Source: Aliidiomarina maris
GTDB taxonomy: Bacteria > Pseudomonadota > Gammaproteobacteria > Enterobacterales > Alteromonadaceae
Length of the DNA stretch: 64,000 nt
NCBI RefSeq assembly: GCF_003987335.1
Contig: NZ_PIPK01000002.1
Location: forward strand, 1-64,000
Direction: 5' to 3'
The position numbers and the translations under genes are program-made. Under the pieces are notes generated by a model, which did not search any database, was not told the origin of the DNA, and was given only the letters and a program-made list of their open reading frames with translations. Positions 56,860-64,000 of the stretch are shown here, in pieces. Position 1 is the first letter of the stretch. Every line of letters begins with the position of its first letter.

Positions 56860-57429
56860 ATGCGCGAGTTTTTAAAAAACTATTATAACGAAAGCATTCA
56901 AATTCAAGTCGCAGCGTCTGAAACCCTCGCGGATGTGCTTACCGACGCCGCCGATTTGTTGGTGTCGAGCTTGCTGGCAGGACAACGCGTATTTAGCTGT
57001 GGCGATGGACAAAGCCTGTTTGTCGCCAACCATTTCGCCGATTTGCTGTTGCAAGGGGCTGAATTGGAACGTCCACCGTTTCCTGCGGTCGCATTAGGGG
57101 GTAGCCCGAGTCAAATTTCAGAGCTTGAATCCATTGCACGCCAAGTTCAAGCTATCGGCAGTCAAGGTGACATTCTGGTCGCGTTTATCAGCGAGCGACA
57201 GTCAGAACGCGTCCATCAGGCCATGGAAGCCGCGTTATCGCGTGAAATGACAATTATTGCGATAACTGGCACTGAGTCGGGCGACGCCACTGGTCTTTTG
57301 GGGCCTGCCGATATTGAAATTCAGATTCCTGCCGCAAATCCGGCACGAATCACCGAGCAGCAATTATTTATTAGCCATTTATTGTGTAGTCTTATAGAGC
57401 AGCAAATTTTCCAGGGAGGCGCGCACTAG
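56860..57429 (+). CDS. diaA: DnaA initiator-associating protein DiaA (SIS domain)
   Basis: The 189-residue SIS-domain protein binds DnaA and helps open oriC in E. coli. It matches at FSCGDGQSLFVANHFADLLL, ALGGSPSQISELESIARQVQAIGSQGDILVAF and the C-terminal EQQLFISHLLCSLIEQQIF. The usual N of the NGGS-type loop appears as GDGQS. Order lpoA-yraN-diaA-dolP is conserved in gammaproteobacteria. Confidence 0.93.
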   Translation: MREFLKNYYNESIQIQVAASETLADVLTDAADLLVSSLLAGQRVFSCGDGQSLFVANHFADLLLQGAELERPPFPAVALGGSPSQISELESIARQVQAIGSQGDILVAFISERQSERVHQAMEAALSREMTIIAITGTESGDATGLLGPADIEIQIPAANPARITEQQLFISHLLCSLIEQQIFQGGAH

Positions 57430-57430
57430 T

Positions 57431-58003
57431 ATGTTCAATCGGTTTGCAGCACTCGGCCTATTACTCATTGCCATGCCGGCAATACAGGGCTGTGCATTAG
57501 TGGTTGCTGGTGGTGCAGCGGGCGCCACTATGGTCGCCATGGATGCACGTGACGTAGGCACCCAAGTTGACGACAACAACTTACGCCTTCGTATTCAGAC
57601 TGCGCTCCAGGAACAAAGCGAGTTGGCCGAGCAACGCGTGCTTATCGTGACGTATAATAGTAACGTGTTGGCTTACGGGCAGGTTAGTAGTAATGGCATG
57701 CGCGAGCAGGCAGTGCGCTTGATCCGCAACACCCAGGGTGTCAACCGGGTGTATGACCAATTGCGTGTCGCTGAGCCAGTGTCCTTCACCCAACGTAGCC
57801 GCGATACCCTGTTAACCTCGCGGGTGAAAACCACGTTAATAGCCCAGCGTCAGTTTGACCACAGCAACATACGCGTATTTACCGAAGCTAGCGAAGTATT
57901 TTTGGTTGGGCGTACAAGCCGCGAGGCGGCTGCGAATGCGATTGAAGTCACCCGTCATATTAACGGTGTCGAGCGCGTGATAGACGTGATTGAGCGGGAT
58001 TAG
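57431..58003 (+). CDS. dolP: BON-domain lipoprotein DolP (YraP)
   Basis: The 190-residue precursor has a lipobox IQGC (Cys about 21) and two BON domains (RLRIQTALQEQSELAEQRVLIVTYNSNVLAYGQV and RVKTTLIAQRQFDHSNIRVFTEASEVFLVG). In E. coli DolP is an outer-membrane lipoprotein that supports membrane integrity and BAM function. It starts one base after the diaA stop. Confidence 0.93.
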   Translation: MFNRFAALGLLLIAMPAIQGCALVVAGGAAGATMVAMDARDVGTQVDDNNLRLRIQTALQEQSELAEQRVLIVTYNSNVLAYGQVSSNGMREQAVRLIRNTQGVNRVYDQLRVAEPVSFTQRSRDTLLTSRVKTTLIAQRQFDHSNIRVFTEASEVFLVGRTSREAAANAIEVTRHINGVERVIDVIERD

Positions 58004-58042
58004 CCTGCGTCGCCAAGCTTCACCCGCCCACTGCCAAGATGC

Positions 58043-58480
58043 TTATTTCACCACCTTCAATGAAGGCTTACCCTTGTTCGGTGCAGAGGGCGCTGGTTGC
58101 GCGTGAGGTTCGCTTTCAGCGTCTTGGGAATCAGCCTGATTCTCCTGTGGAAACAATCCTGGCTCAGGTTCAAACATAGTGCCAGCACCGTTTTCGCGCG
58201 CATATATCGCAATAATGGCGGCCATAGGCAACCAAATCCGTCGCGCTGAGCCACTAAACCGCGCCTCAAAACTAATATGCTCAAGATCCATATTAAAACG
58301 CGTCACCGCGTCAGGATGAATATTAAGTACGATTTGGCCGTCTTGAATATGCTCTTGGGGTACTTCAACAAACGCCTGCTCGGTGTCGACCACCACATGC
58401 GGGGTGCATTGGTTGTCTAACAGCCAGTCATATAGAGCACGTAATAAATAAGGGCGTTGAGGGGTCATCTGTAAATCCAT
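58043..58480 (-). CDS. sspB: ClpXP adaptor SspB
   Basis: Delivers ssrA-tagged proteins to ClpXP. The 145-residue protein has the folded domain MTPQRPYLLRALYDWLLDNQCTPHVVVD...DGQIVLNI...IAIYARENGAGTMFEPE and an acidic linker. The C-terminal ClpX-binding tail reads GKPSLKVVK. The start was chosen by similarity (MDLQMTPQRPYLL, AGGAG upstream). Confidence 0.95.
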   Translation of the reverse strand: MDLQMTPQRPYLLRALYDWLLDNQCTPHVVVDTEQAFVEVPQEHIQDGQIVLNIHPDAVTRFNMDLEHISFEARFSGSARRIWLPMAAIIAIYARENGAGTMFEPEPGLFPQENQADSQDAESEPHAQPAPSAPNKGKPSLKVVK

Positions 58481-58576
58481 CATAGCTCCTGCAGGTTGGG
58501 CTCTGATTGTCATGCATGCGATAAAAACGCGTGGGCATGGCCGATATCAGCACATGCCTCGCGTTCTTCAAGCGGC

Positions 58577-59212
58577 TTAACCTTGGGCTAGTTCGCGCTC
58601 TGCTTCAGTCAGTGACTTCTGGAACGAATTGCGTTCGAACAAGCGCACCATGTAGCGCTTGATGTCTTTTGAACCAGTGCCTTCTAAGTCAATTTTGTAC
58701 TGCGGTAAGCGCCATAACAACGGTGCTAAATAGCAGTCAACCAAGCTGAATTCTTCACTCATGAAGTAGTCATTGTCAGCAAACAAAGGCGCTAAAGCCA
58801 ATAAACCTTCGCTCAATTCTTGACGCGCTTGTGCTGCTTCTTTATCCGAGCCATTCAAGATAACGTCGGTCAGTGTGTACCAGTCACGCTCAATGCGATA
58901 CATCATCAAACGGCTATTACCGCGCGCCACCGGATACACTGGCATTAATGGCGGATGTGGAAAGCGCTCGTCCAAATACTCCATGATAATCTTGGAGCTA
59001 TATAACACCAGCTCACGATCAACCAAAGTTGGCACTGCGTCTGGATAAGGATTTAACTGCATGAGATCTTCTGGTTTGTCATCGTCTTCTACAAAGCTGA
59101 TTTCAAAACCTACCCCTTTTTCAGCCAGCACAATGCGAGCCTGATGACTGAACAAATCGTCTTTGCCAGAATAAAGGGTCATTACCGAACGTTTATTGGC
59201 AGCTACAGCCAT
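58577..59212 (-). CDS. sspA: Stringent starvation protein A
   Basis: RNA-polymerase-associated protein of 211 residues with a glutathione-S-transferase fold. It begins MAVAANKRSVMTLYSGKDDLFSHQARIVLAEKGVGFEI, almost as in E. coli, and keeps the surface loop YLDERFPHPPLMPVYPVARG. SspB follows in the same operon. The first in-frame ATG (59233) adds seven residues not found in relatives. Confidence 0.96.
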   Translation of the reverse strand: MAVAANKRSVMTLYSGKDDLFSHQARIVLAEKGVGFEISFVEDDDKPEDLMQLNPYPDAVPTLVDRELVLYSSKIIMEYLDERFPHPPLMPVYPVARGNSRLMMYRIERDWYTLTDVILNGSDKEAAQARQELSEGLLALAPLFADNDYFMSEEFSLVDCYLAPLLWRLPQYKIDLEGTGSKDIKRYMVRLFERNSFQKSLTEAERELAQG

Positions 59213-59241
59213 GATTTTCTCCAGTTTATGCAAACAGCAAA

Positions 59242-59260
59242 GGGGGCGTGATACGCCCCC
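59242..59260 (-). terminator. Hairpin terminator between petC and sspA
   Basis: A perfect stem GGGGGCG-TATCA-CGCCCCC followed by TTT on the minus strand lies 27 bases after the petC stop and just before the sspA ribosome binding region. The T tract is short, so termination may be partial. Confidence 0.6.
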
Positions 59261-59287
59261 ATTGATAAATGGTGTTGTCGAGCTCGA

Positions 59288-60022
59288 TTACTTAATATCG
59301 CGCCAGTACTCTTTCTTCAGCAAGATAGCTAAGATAAGGAACACGATTAAGAACCCGATGACAAAGTAACCCATGCGCTGACGCTCAAGGATCATTGGCT
59401 CACCGGTGTACACCAAGAAGTTAGTTAAGTCTAACATAGCTTGGTCAAACTCTTCAGGACTCATAGTGCCGTTACCATCAGAGCGAATACCGACGTACAC
59501 ATCGGTCATTTCACCGTCAACCATGCGTTGCTCAGTGACGCGACGCGGCGTACCTTGCAACTCTTCCAACACATGCGGCATACCTACGTTGTCAAAGATA
59601 GCATTATTCGCACCGAATGGACGTGAGTCATCTGCATAAAACGAGCGCAAATAGGTGTAAATCCAATCTGCACCGCGTACACGCGCAACCATGGTCAGGT
59701 CTGGCGGAGTTAAGCCAAACCATTCAGCTGCAGCGTCAGCATCAATTGCTGATGTTTTATGCATGCCAGGCGAGCTAGTGAACTGCAACAGCTCTTCACC
59801 CAGTTCTTGTGGGATGCCTAAATCATTGAACGTACGTGAGTAACGCTGATACTGCATGGAGTGGCACGCTAAACAATAGTTCATGTAGATTTGGGCGCCA
59901 CGCTGCAGCGACTCTTTATCACGCAAATCATAGTTCGCGCGATCTAATGGCCCGCTGTAGCCGGCCGCAAAGGCGACCGACGGTAATAGCAGAGCTAAAG
60001 CTAGGATAAAACGCTTAATCAT
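59288..60022 (-). CDS. petC: Cytochrome c1 of the bc1 complex
   Basis: The 244-residue precursor has a signal peptide (MIKRFILALALLLPSVAFAAG), the haem-binding MNYCLACHSMQYQR (C-x-x-C-H, about 48-56) and a C-terminal anchor (YFVIGFLIVFLILAILL). The Met ligand is probably in the DNVGMPHVL segment. It transfers electrons from the Rieske protein to cytochrome c. It overlaps petB by four bases. Confidence 0.96.
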   Translation of the reverse strand: MIKRFILALALLLPSVAFAAGYSGPLDRANYDLRDKESLQRGAQIYMNYCLACHSMQYQRYSRTFNDLGIPQELGEELLQFTSSPGMHKTSAIDADAAAEWFGLTPPDLTMVARVRGADWIYTYLRSFYADDSRPFGANNAIFDNVGMPHVLEELQGTPRRVTEQRMVDGEMTDVYVGIRSDGNGTMSPEEFDQAMLDLTNFLVYTGEPMILERQRMGYFVIGFLIVFLILAILLKKEYWRDIK

Positions 60023-61281
60023 TTCGTTACCCTCTCTGGCACTGGCTTAGTTTTCTCGTTTTTACTGTAGATAAACAGCAATACGAAGAACGCAAAATAG
60101 GTAAATGTGAAGATTCGGCCAACTACTGTCCAGAACTCGGTCGGTGGCAACGCACCTACAAAGCCAAGGATAACAAAACTCACTACCAGCAACGCTAAGT
60201 TCGCTTTGTGAAAACCGCTACGATAGCGCACTGAACGCACGGTAGAACGGTCTAACCACGGCACTAAGAACAACACGACAATGGCAAGGAACATCATCAC
60301 CACACCCAATACCGCATTCGGTACGGCCGCTAAAATCGCGTAGAATGGTGTGAAGTACCAGACCGGTGCGATGTGCTCAGGCGTGCGCATCGGGTCAGCA
60401 GCTTCAAAGTTCGGCGATTCCAGGAACTGGCCGCCCATGGTCGGTTCGAAGAATAGAACCAGCGCGAACAGAATCAAGAAGCCAGCCAAACCAACGATAT
60501 CTTTCACCGTGTAGTACGGGTGGAACGGCACTGAGTCAACAATGTCATACTTGTTGGTATAACGCTCATGGAACTCAAATGGCGCTTTCTCTTCATCTGG
60601 GACTGTGCCTTTCGGCTTCTTAGTGTCAACACCGTCTGGGTTGTTTGAACCCACTTCGTGCAGCGCAATAATGTGCAAGAACACCAAAATGACTAACACC
60701 AGCGGCAGAGCGATAACGTGTAGCGCAAAGAAACGGTTGAGTGTTGCGCCTGAAATGACGTAGTCACCACGGATCCAAGTTGTTAGTGCGTCACCCACAT
60801 ACGGAATAGCGCCAAACAACGAGATGATAACCTGCGCACCCCAGAATGACATTTGACCCCATGGCAACATGTAACCCATGAAGGCTTCAGCCATCAACAC
60901 CAGGAAAATCAGCATGCCGAATACCCACAACAATTCGCGCGGCTTTTGGTACGAGCCGTACATTAATCCGCGGAACATGTGTAAGTAGACAACAATGAAG
61001 AAGAATGAAGCACCGGTTGAGTGCATATAACGCAGCAACCAGCCATATTCTACGTCACGCATGATATATTCAATCGACGCAAACGCACCCGTTGCGCTGG
61101 TGTCGTAGTTCATCGTTAACCAAATACCGGTTACGATTTGGTTCACTAACACAACCAGTGCTAACGAACCCATCAAATACCAAAAGTTAAAGTTCTTCGG
61201 TGCTGGATACTGCGTAACATGCAGCTTCAGCGAGTTGCTCACTGGCAACCGCTTATCGATCCAATTCATTAAGCGTGACAT
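60019..61281 (-). CDS. petB: Cytochrome b of the bc1 complex
   Basis: The 420-residue integral protein with two b haems and both quinone sites. It has paired histidines in the second and fourth helices (GWLLRYMHSTGASFFFIVVYLHMFRG; RFFALHVIALPLVLVILVFLHIIALH) and the PEW-like loop seen here as APVWYFTPFYAILAAVP. Length fits the full-length bc1 form rather than a split b6/IV form. Directly after petA. Confidence 0.97.
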   Translation of the reverse strand: MSRLMNWIDKRLPVSNSLKLHVTQYPAPKNFNFWYLMGSLALVVLVNQIVTGIWLTMNYDTSATGAFASIEYIMRDVEYGWLLRYMHSTGASFFFIVVYLHMFRGLMYGSYQKPRELLWVFGMLIFLVLMAEAFMGYMLPWGQMSFWGAQVIISLFGAIPYVGDALTTWIRGDYVISGATLNRFFALHVIALPLVLVILVFLHIIALHEVGSNNPDGVDTKKPKGTVPDEEKAPFEFHERYTNKYDIVDSVPFHPYYTVKDIVGLAGFLILFALVLFFEPTMGGQFLESPNFEAADPMRTPEHIAPVWYFTPFYAILAAVPNAVLGVVMMFLAIVVLFLVPWLDRSTVRSVRYRSGFHKANLALLVVSFVILGFVGALPPTEFWTVVGRIFTFTYFAFFVLLFIYSKNEKTKPVPERVTK

Positions 61282-61868
61282 TATGCAGCCCCCTCATCGA
61301 CACCGATCAAAATGGTGCTCTCATCGACAAAGTAATGCGGTGGAACGACCAAGTTTGTTGGTGCTGGAACGCCTTGGAATACTCGCCCTGCGATATCAAA
61401 ACGCGAGCCATGACACGGACAGAAGAAGCCCGACTCGATGCCATCCATATTGGTGAAGTTACGCGGCAAGAATTGCGGCGAGCAGCCGAGGTGAGTACAG
61501 ATACCAACGGCAACAAACCACTCAGGGTCGATTGAGCGGTGTTGGTTCTTCGCATACTCAGGCTGTTGCGGTTGGTCTGAATTTGGGTCCCGCACACGGT
61601 CGTCGGTTAAGTTAAGTTGCTCAACCATCGCTGGGGTACGACGAATGACCCACACAGGGCTTCCCCGCCATTCGCTTCTTACTAACTGACCAGGCTCGAT
61701 CTTGTCGATTTTCATCTCCACCGGGGCACCCGCGATGCGCGCACGCGCACTAGGGTTCCACGAGGCAATGAAAGGCACAGCAGCAGCGACCGCTCCGGCA
61801 CCACCTACCACAGAGGTAGCAACAGTCAGAAACCGACGGCGGCCTTTATCTACAGGCGCATTGCTCAT
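61281..61868 (-). CDS. petA: Rieske iron-sulfur protein of the bc1 complex
   Basis: The 195-residue protein has a Tat-type N-terminus ([26 protein letters not shown]). The cluster-binding boxes CTHLGC and CPCHGS hold the 2Fe-2S centre with two Cys and two His. It is first gene of petABC, with GGAG before its ATG. A group II intron ends 235 bases upstream, in the same orientation. Confidence 0.97.
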   Translation of the reverse strand: MSNAPVDKGRRRFLTVATSVVGGAGAVAAAVPFIASWNPSARARIAGAPVEMKIDKIEPGQLVRSEWRGSPVWVIRRTPAMVEQLNLTDDRVRDPNSDQPQQPEYAKNQHRSIDPEWFVAVGICTHLGCSPQFLPRNFTNMDGIESGFFCPCHGSRFDIAGRVFQGVPAPTNLVVPPHYFVDESTILIGVDEGAA

Positions 61869-62102
61869 CCATTTATCTCCAGTTTTGAACGCTCGGCGGA
61901 CGCATCCGCAGCGAAAAACTTATTTAGTTGTGACAAATTTATCAGCACGATCATAAAGAAAAGCCCCACCTTTTACAAGGCTAACGCTATTTAATCCGGA
62001 GTTAATCTAAAGGAATTAGAGCGAGAAGAATTTGGGCTTACCGTACACAAACTAATTCAACTAAAAAGCCGCCACTATTTTTTCGAGCACTTGATTGCGG
62101 CG
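61869..62102 (-). other. petA upstream region, 3' exon of the group II intron
   Basis: No gene is visible in these 234 bases. On the minus strand, just after the intron end, the sequence CGCCGC...GTGGCGGCTTTTTAG looks like the right half of a terminator, perhaps of the gene that lay upstream of petA before the intron came in. A petA promoter is expected between there and 61869 but I cannot fix its boxes. Confidence 0.4.
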
Positions 62103-64000
62103 ATCGAGTAGGAGGAGGCCTCACGGCCTCCGTCCTCTCACACCACCGGGCATACGGTTCCGTACCACGGCGGTTCATACGTTACATTTGAGCTGATGAT
62201 AACTGTCCATCAGCGATATCAAGCCCAGTCTATCAAACAACTTCTTCGGTACTGCCTGATTCATGTGCGAAGCACCCGAGTTCCACCATGGGCCGCGCCC
62301 ATTGGTGGTGCTTAGTACTGCACGTTTCTCGGCAATACCCAGACGCATCAACATCCGTGCTCGGGTTCGTCCTCGCTTCCATTGTCGCCAGAGTATCTTC
62401 CTTAAATGGCGACGAAGCCAGCCATCCAGTTCATTGAAGATGCCTTTGGCGTCTGCGTGATGGAAGTAGTTTATCCAGCCACGCAGTTTAGGCGCGAGTT
62501 CGTTCACCGTTTTGCGGATGTTCCAGCCCTTGGCCATGCGAAGCAGTGCTTTGAGATTGCTTTTAAAGCGCTTTACGCTTTTGTCGGCAACTTTGAGCCG
62601 GATGTTATAGTTCCGGCTACACACCGTGTAGCCAAGGAAGCTGCGCTTCCAAGGCCTGTCGGCCGCACTCTTTCCACGATTGACCTGAAGCTTCAGGCGC
62701 TGTTCAAGGAACTTCGTTGTTGAAGCGAGCACTCTGTGCGCGGCGCGCTCACTGCTGACATAGATATTGCAGTCGTCCGCGTAGCGGCAGAAGCTATGGC
62801 CTCGTTTCGTCAGCTCCATGTCCAGCTCATGCAGCAGGATGTTTGACAGCAGCGGCGAGAGCGGTCCGCCTTGCGGCGTGCCTTCCGTTCGTGCTGTCGT
62901 AACGCCATTTTCCATGATGCCTGCCTGTAAGTAGCGGCGTATCAGTTTGAGTACGGTTTTGTCTTTGATAACCCGGGCGATACGGGACATTAAAATGTCG
63001 TGGTTCACCCGGTCAAAGAACTTCGCCATATCAATGTCGACCACCCAGCGCTTGCCGGATTCCATATAGTTCCGGGCTTGATGCACCGCTTGCGCGGCGC
63101 TTTTGCCCGGTCTAAAGCCATAGCTGTGCGGTGAGAACTTTGGTTCAAACTGTTCGCTCAGTACCTGATGCATTGCCTGCTGAATAAGTCGGTCTATCAC
63201 ACATGGGATGCCCAGCATCCGCATGCCGCCACCGGGCTTGGGTATCTCTACCTTGCGCACCGGTTGCGGTTGATAGCTGCCCTCCAGCAGTTGTTGTTTG
63301 ATGTGCTGCCAGTGTTGTTGCAGATAGCCTTTCAGTTCATCTGTCGTAACACCGTCTACCCCCGGAGCGCCTTTGTTCCGGCACACTCGCTGGTAGGCTT
63401 GCAGCATATTCGACCGTTCGGTTATCGCTGACATTAAATCCATGTCAGCCCCGCTCGGAGTTGTTCTGGTTGATGCCGTGATGCACTGCACAACCCAAGC
63501 ATCCCGCGCAGGCTTCTGGCCTTGCGGTTTGGGTCGGGTGAGGTTTTCCTCTTGCTGTGGTATGTAACATCATCGAATCAACAGGCTCCGATTCGTAACC
63601 TATGTTCAGCCCTTCAGCTGGCGGTAACCAGCCTACTACGGCCTCGGCTGACTTCTGCTGCTCCATCCTGATACCTCACAGCATCAGTAGCTTTAAGCAA
63701 AGCAACAGACCTCCCAGGGTAATGCGCGTGACCGTCCCACTTATACCTGCCGCATCTACGTTCATAGTTTCCGTGTAAGTATCGGGCTTTAGCAGTAATG
63801 GCTACCTAACCCACTATGACCGCCTCATATGCGATTTCTGTTCGTCAGGCCAGTGGTTTGCTTGCCGCTTCCTTCAGATTTCACCTCGCGGTGAACACCC
63901 TTGCGGTTCAGCTAGTGATTCCCCTTACCGGGCTCACAGAGGACTTTCACCTCCCAGTCATCCTGTCAGCACCACCTGCACAGGAACAGCGCCCGTCAAG
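62103..64000 (-). mobile_element. Group II intron, 5' end beyond the window
   Basis: The 3' end is recognised on the minus strand by a domain-V-like segment (about 62131-62162), the domain VI hairpin GGAGGCC-GTGA-GGCCTCC (62114-62131) and the terminal CTACTCGAT ending at 62103. The region 63492-63960 contains typical domain I sequence (for example GGGAGGTGAAAGTCCTC near 63950). The maturase lies in domain IV. The 5' GTGYG boundary is not certain within the window. Confidence 0.85.
62175..63443 (-). CDS. ltrA: Group II intron reverse transcriptase/maturase
   Basis: The 422-residue protein has the RT domains KGAPGVDGVTTDEL, PKPGGGMRMLGIP, SYGFRPGKSAAQAV, DIDMAKFFDRVNHD, GTPQGGPLSPLLSNILL and the catalytic RYADD. 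The maturase X domain (KAKGW-like MAKGWNIRKTVNELAPKLRGWINYF, GIIM type) follows. No HNH endonuclease is present, as in class C and some other lineages that move by using replication forks or terminator hairpins. I chose the ATG at 63443 (MDLMSAITERSN); the longer frame to 63491 is intron RNA. The protein looks intact. Confidence 0.93.
   Translation of the reverse strand: MDLMSAITERSNMLQAYQRVCRNKGAPGVDGVTTDELKGYLQQHWQHIKQQLLEGSYQPQPVRKVEIPKPGGGMRMLGIPCVIDRLIQQAMHQVLSEQFEPKFSPHSYGFRPGKSAAQAVHQARNYMESGKRWVVDIDMAKFFDRVNHDILMSRIARVIKDKTVLKLIRRYLQAGIMENGVTTARTEGTPQGGPLSPLLSNILLHELDMELTKRGHSFCRYADDCNIYVSSERAAHRVLASTTKFLEQRLKLQVNRGKSAADRPWKRSFLGYTVCSRNYNIRLKVADKSVKRFKSNLKALLRMAKGWNIRKTVNELAPKLRGWINYFHHADAKGIFNELDGWLRRHLRKILWRQWKRGRTRARMLMRLGIAEKRAVLSTTNGRGPWWNSGASHMNQAVPKKLFDRLGLISLMDSYHQLKCNV

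Noticed and set aside
62175-63443. Reverse transcriptase considered as retron or DGR enzyme
   Set aside because: The GIIM maturase domain and recognisable domain V/VI and 3' intron end show a group II intron; no msr/msd or template repeat is seen.
63445-63666. Open frame of 73 codons in the group II intron upstream of the maturase
   Set aside because: It lies in the structured RNA part of the intron (domains II-IV) and has no protein-family character; a frame is often open there by chance.

Overview
The window looks like chromosomal DNA of a marine or halophilic gammaproteobacterium. The Idiomarinaceae (Idiomarina, Pseudidiomarina or Aliidiomarina type) are my best guess. That rests on protein similarity I recognise by eye and on gene order: pdhR-aceE-aceF-lpdA, ampDE, nadC, pilABCD-coaE-yacG, a complete dcw cluster, rnpB, lpoA-yraN-diaA-dolP, sspAB and petABC. 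No species marker such as 16S rRNA is present.

Region 1 (about 1-6550) is an AT-rich accessory island with every gene on the minus strand. It starts inside an IS3-family element that has cut into a HEPN-like gene. It continues with two small unknown genes and then four genes encoding a SIR2-like protein, a DprA-like (SLOG) Rossmann protein, a phosphoribosyltransferase and a HAD phosphatase. Transcription runs HAD, PRTase, DprA-like, SIR2-like. This group is the best candidate for an undescribed system, probably anti-phage or nucleotide-based stress defence. Three attC-like imperfect palindromes lie at gene boundaries, so part of the island may be an integron cassette array. A decayed IS110-family element lies directly upstream of the HAD gene.

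Region 2 (about 6555-11976) is a second accessory stretch, also all minus strand: five small membrane proteins, a small secreted DUF1496-like protein, a lipoprotein alpha/beta hydrolase, and a tightly overlapping trio of GNAT acetyltransferase, DUF2268-type zinc protease and a small membrane protein. It ends in inverted repeats and the lpdA terminator.

Region 3 (11977-32957) is core genome. The pyruvate dehydrogenase genes carry PdhR operators upstream of pdhR and a separate operator-like region in front of lpdA. Then come ampE/ampD, a retropepsin-like protease, nadC, a TraB/GumN-type protein, the type IV pilus genes pilA-B-C-D with coaE and yacG, mutT, secA, an M23 peptidase and a dciA-like gene.

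Region 4 (32974-50910) is lpxC followed by the dcw cell-wall and division cluster, on the minus strand from mraZ to ftsZ, with many stop/start overlaps and MraZ-box-like repeats at its promoter.

Region 5 (51124-61868) holds a CHASE-GGDEF-EAL protein, RNase P RNA, rsmI, the lpoA-yraN-diaA-dolP operon, sspA-sspB and petA-petB-petC (cytochrome bc1). The window ends (62103-64000) inside a group II intron with its reverse transcriptase/maturase, inserted upstream of petA.
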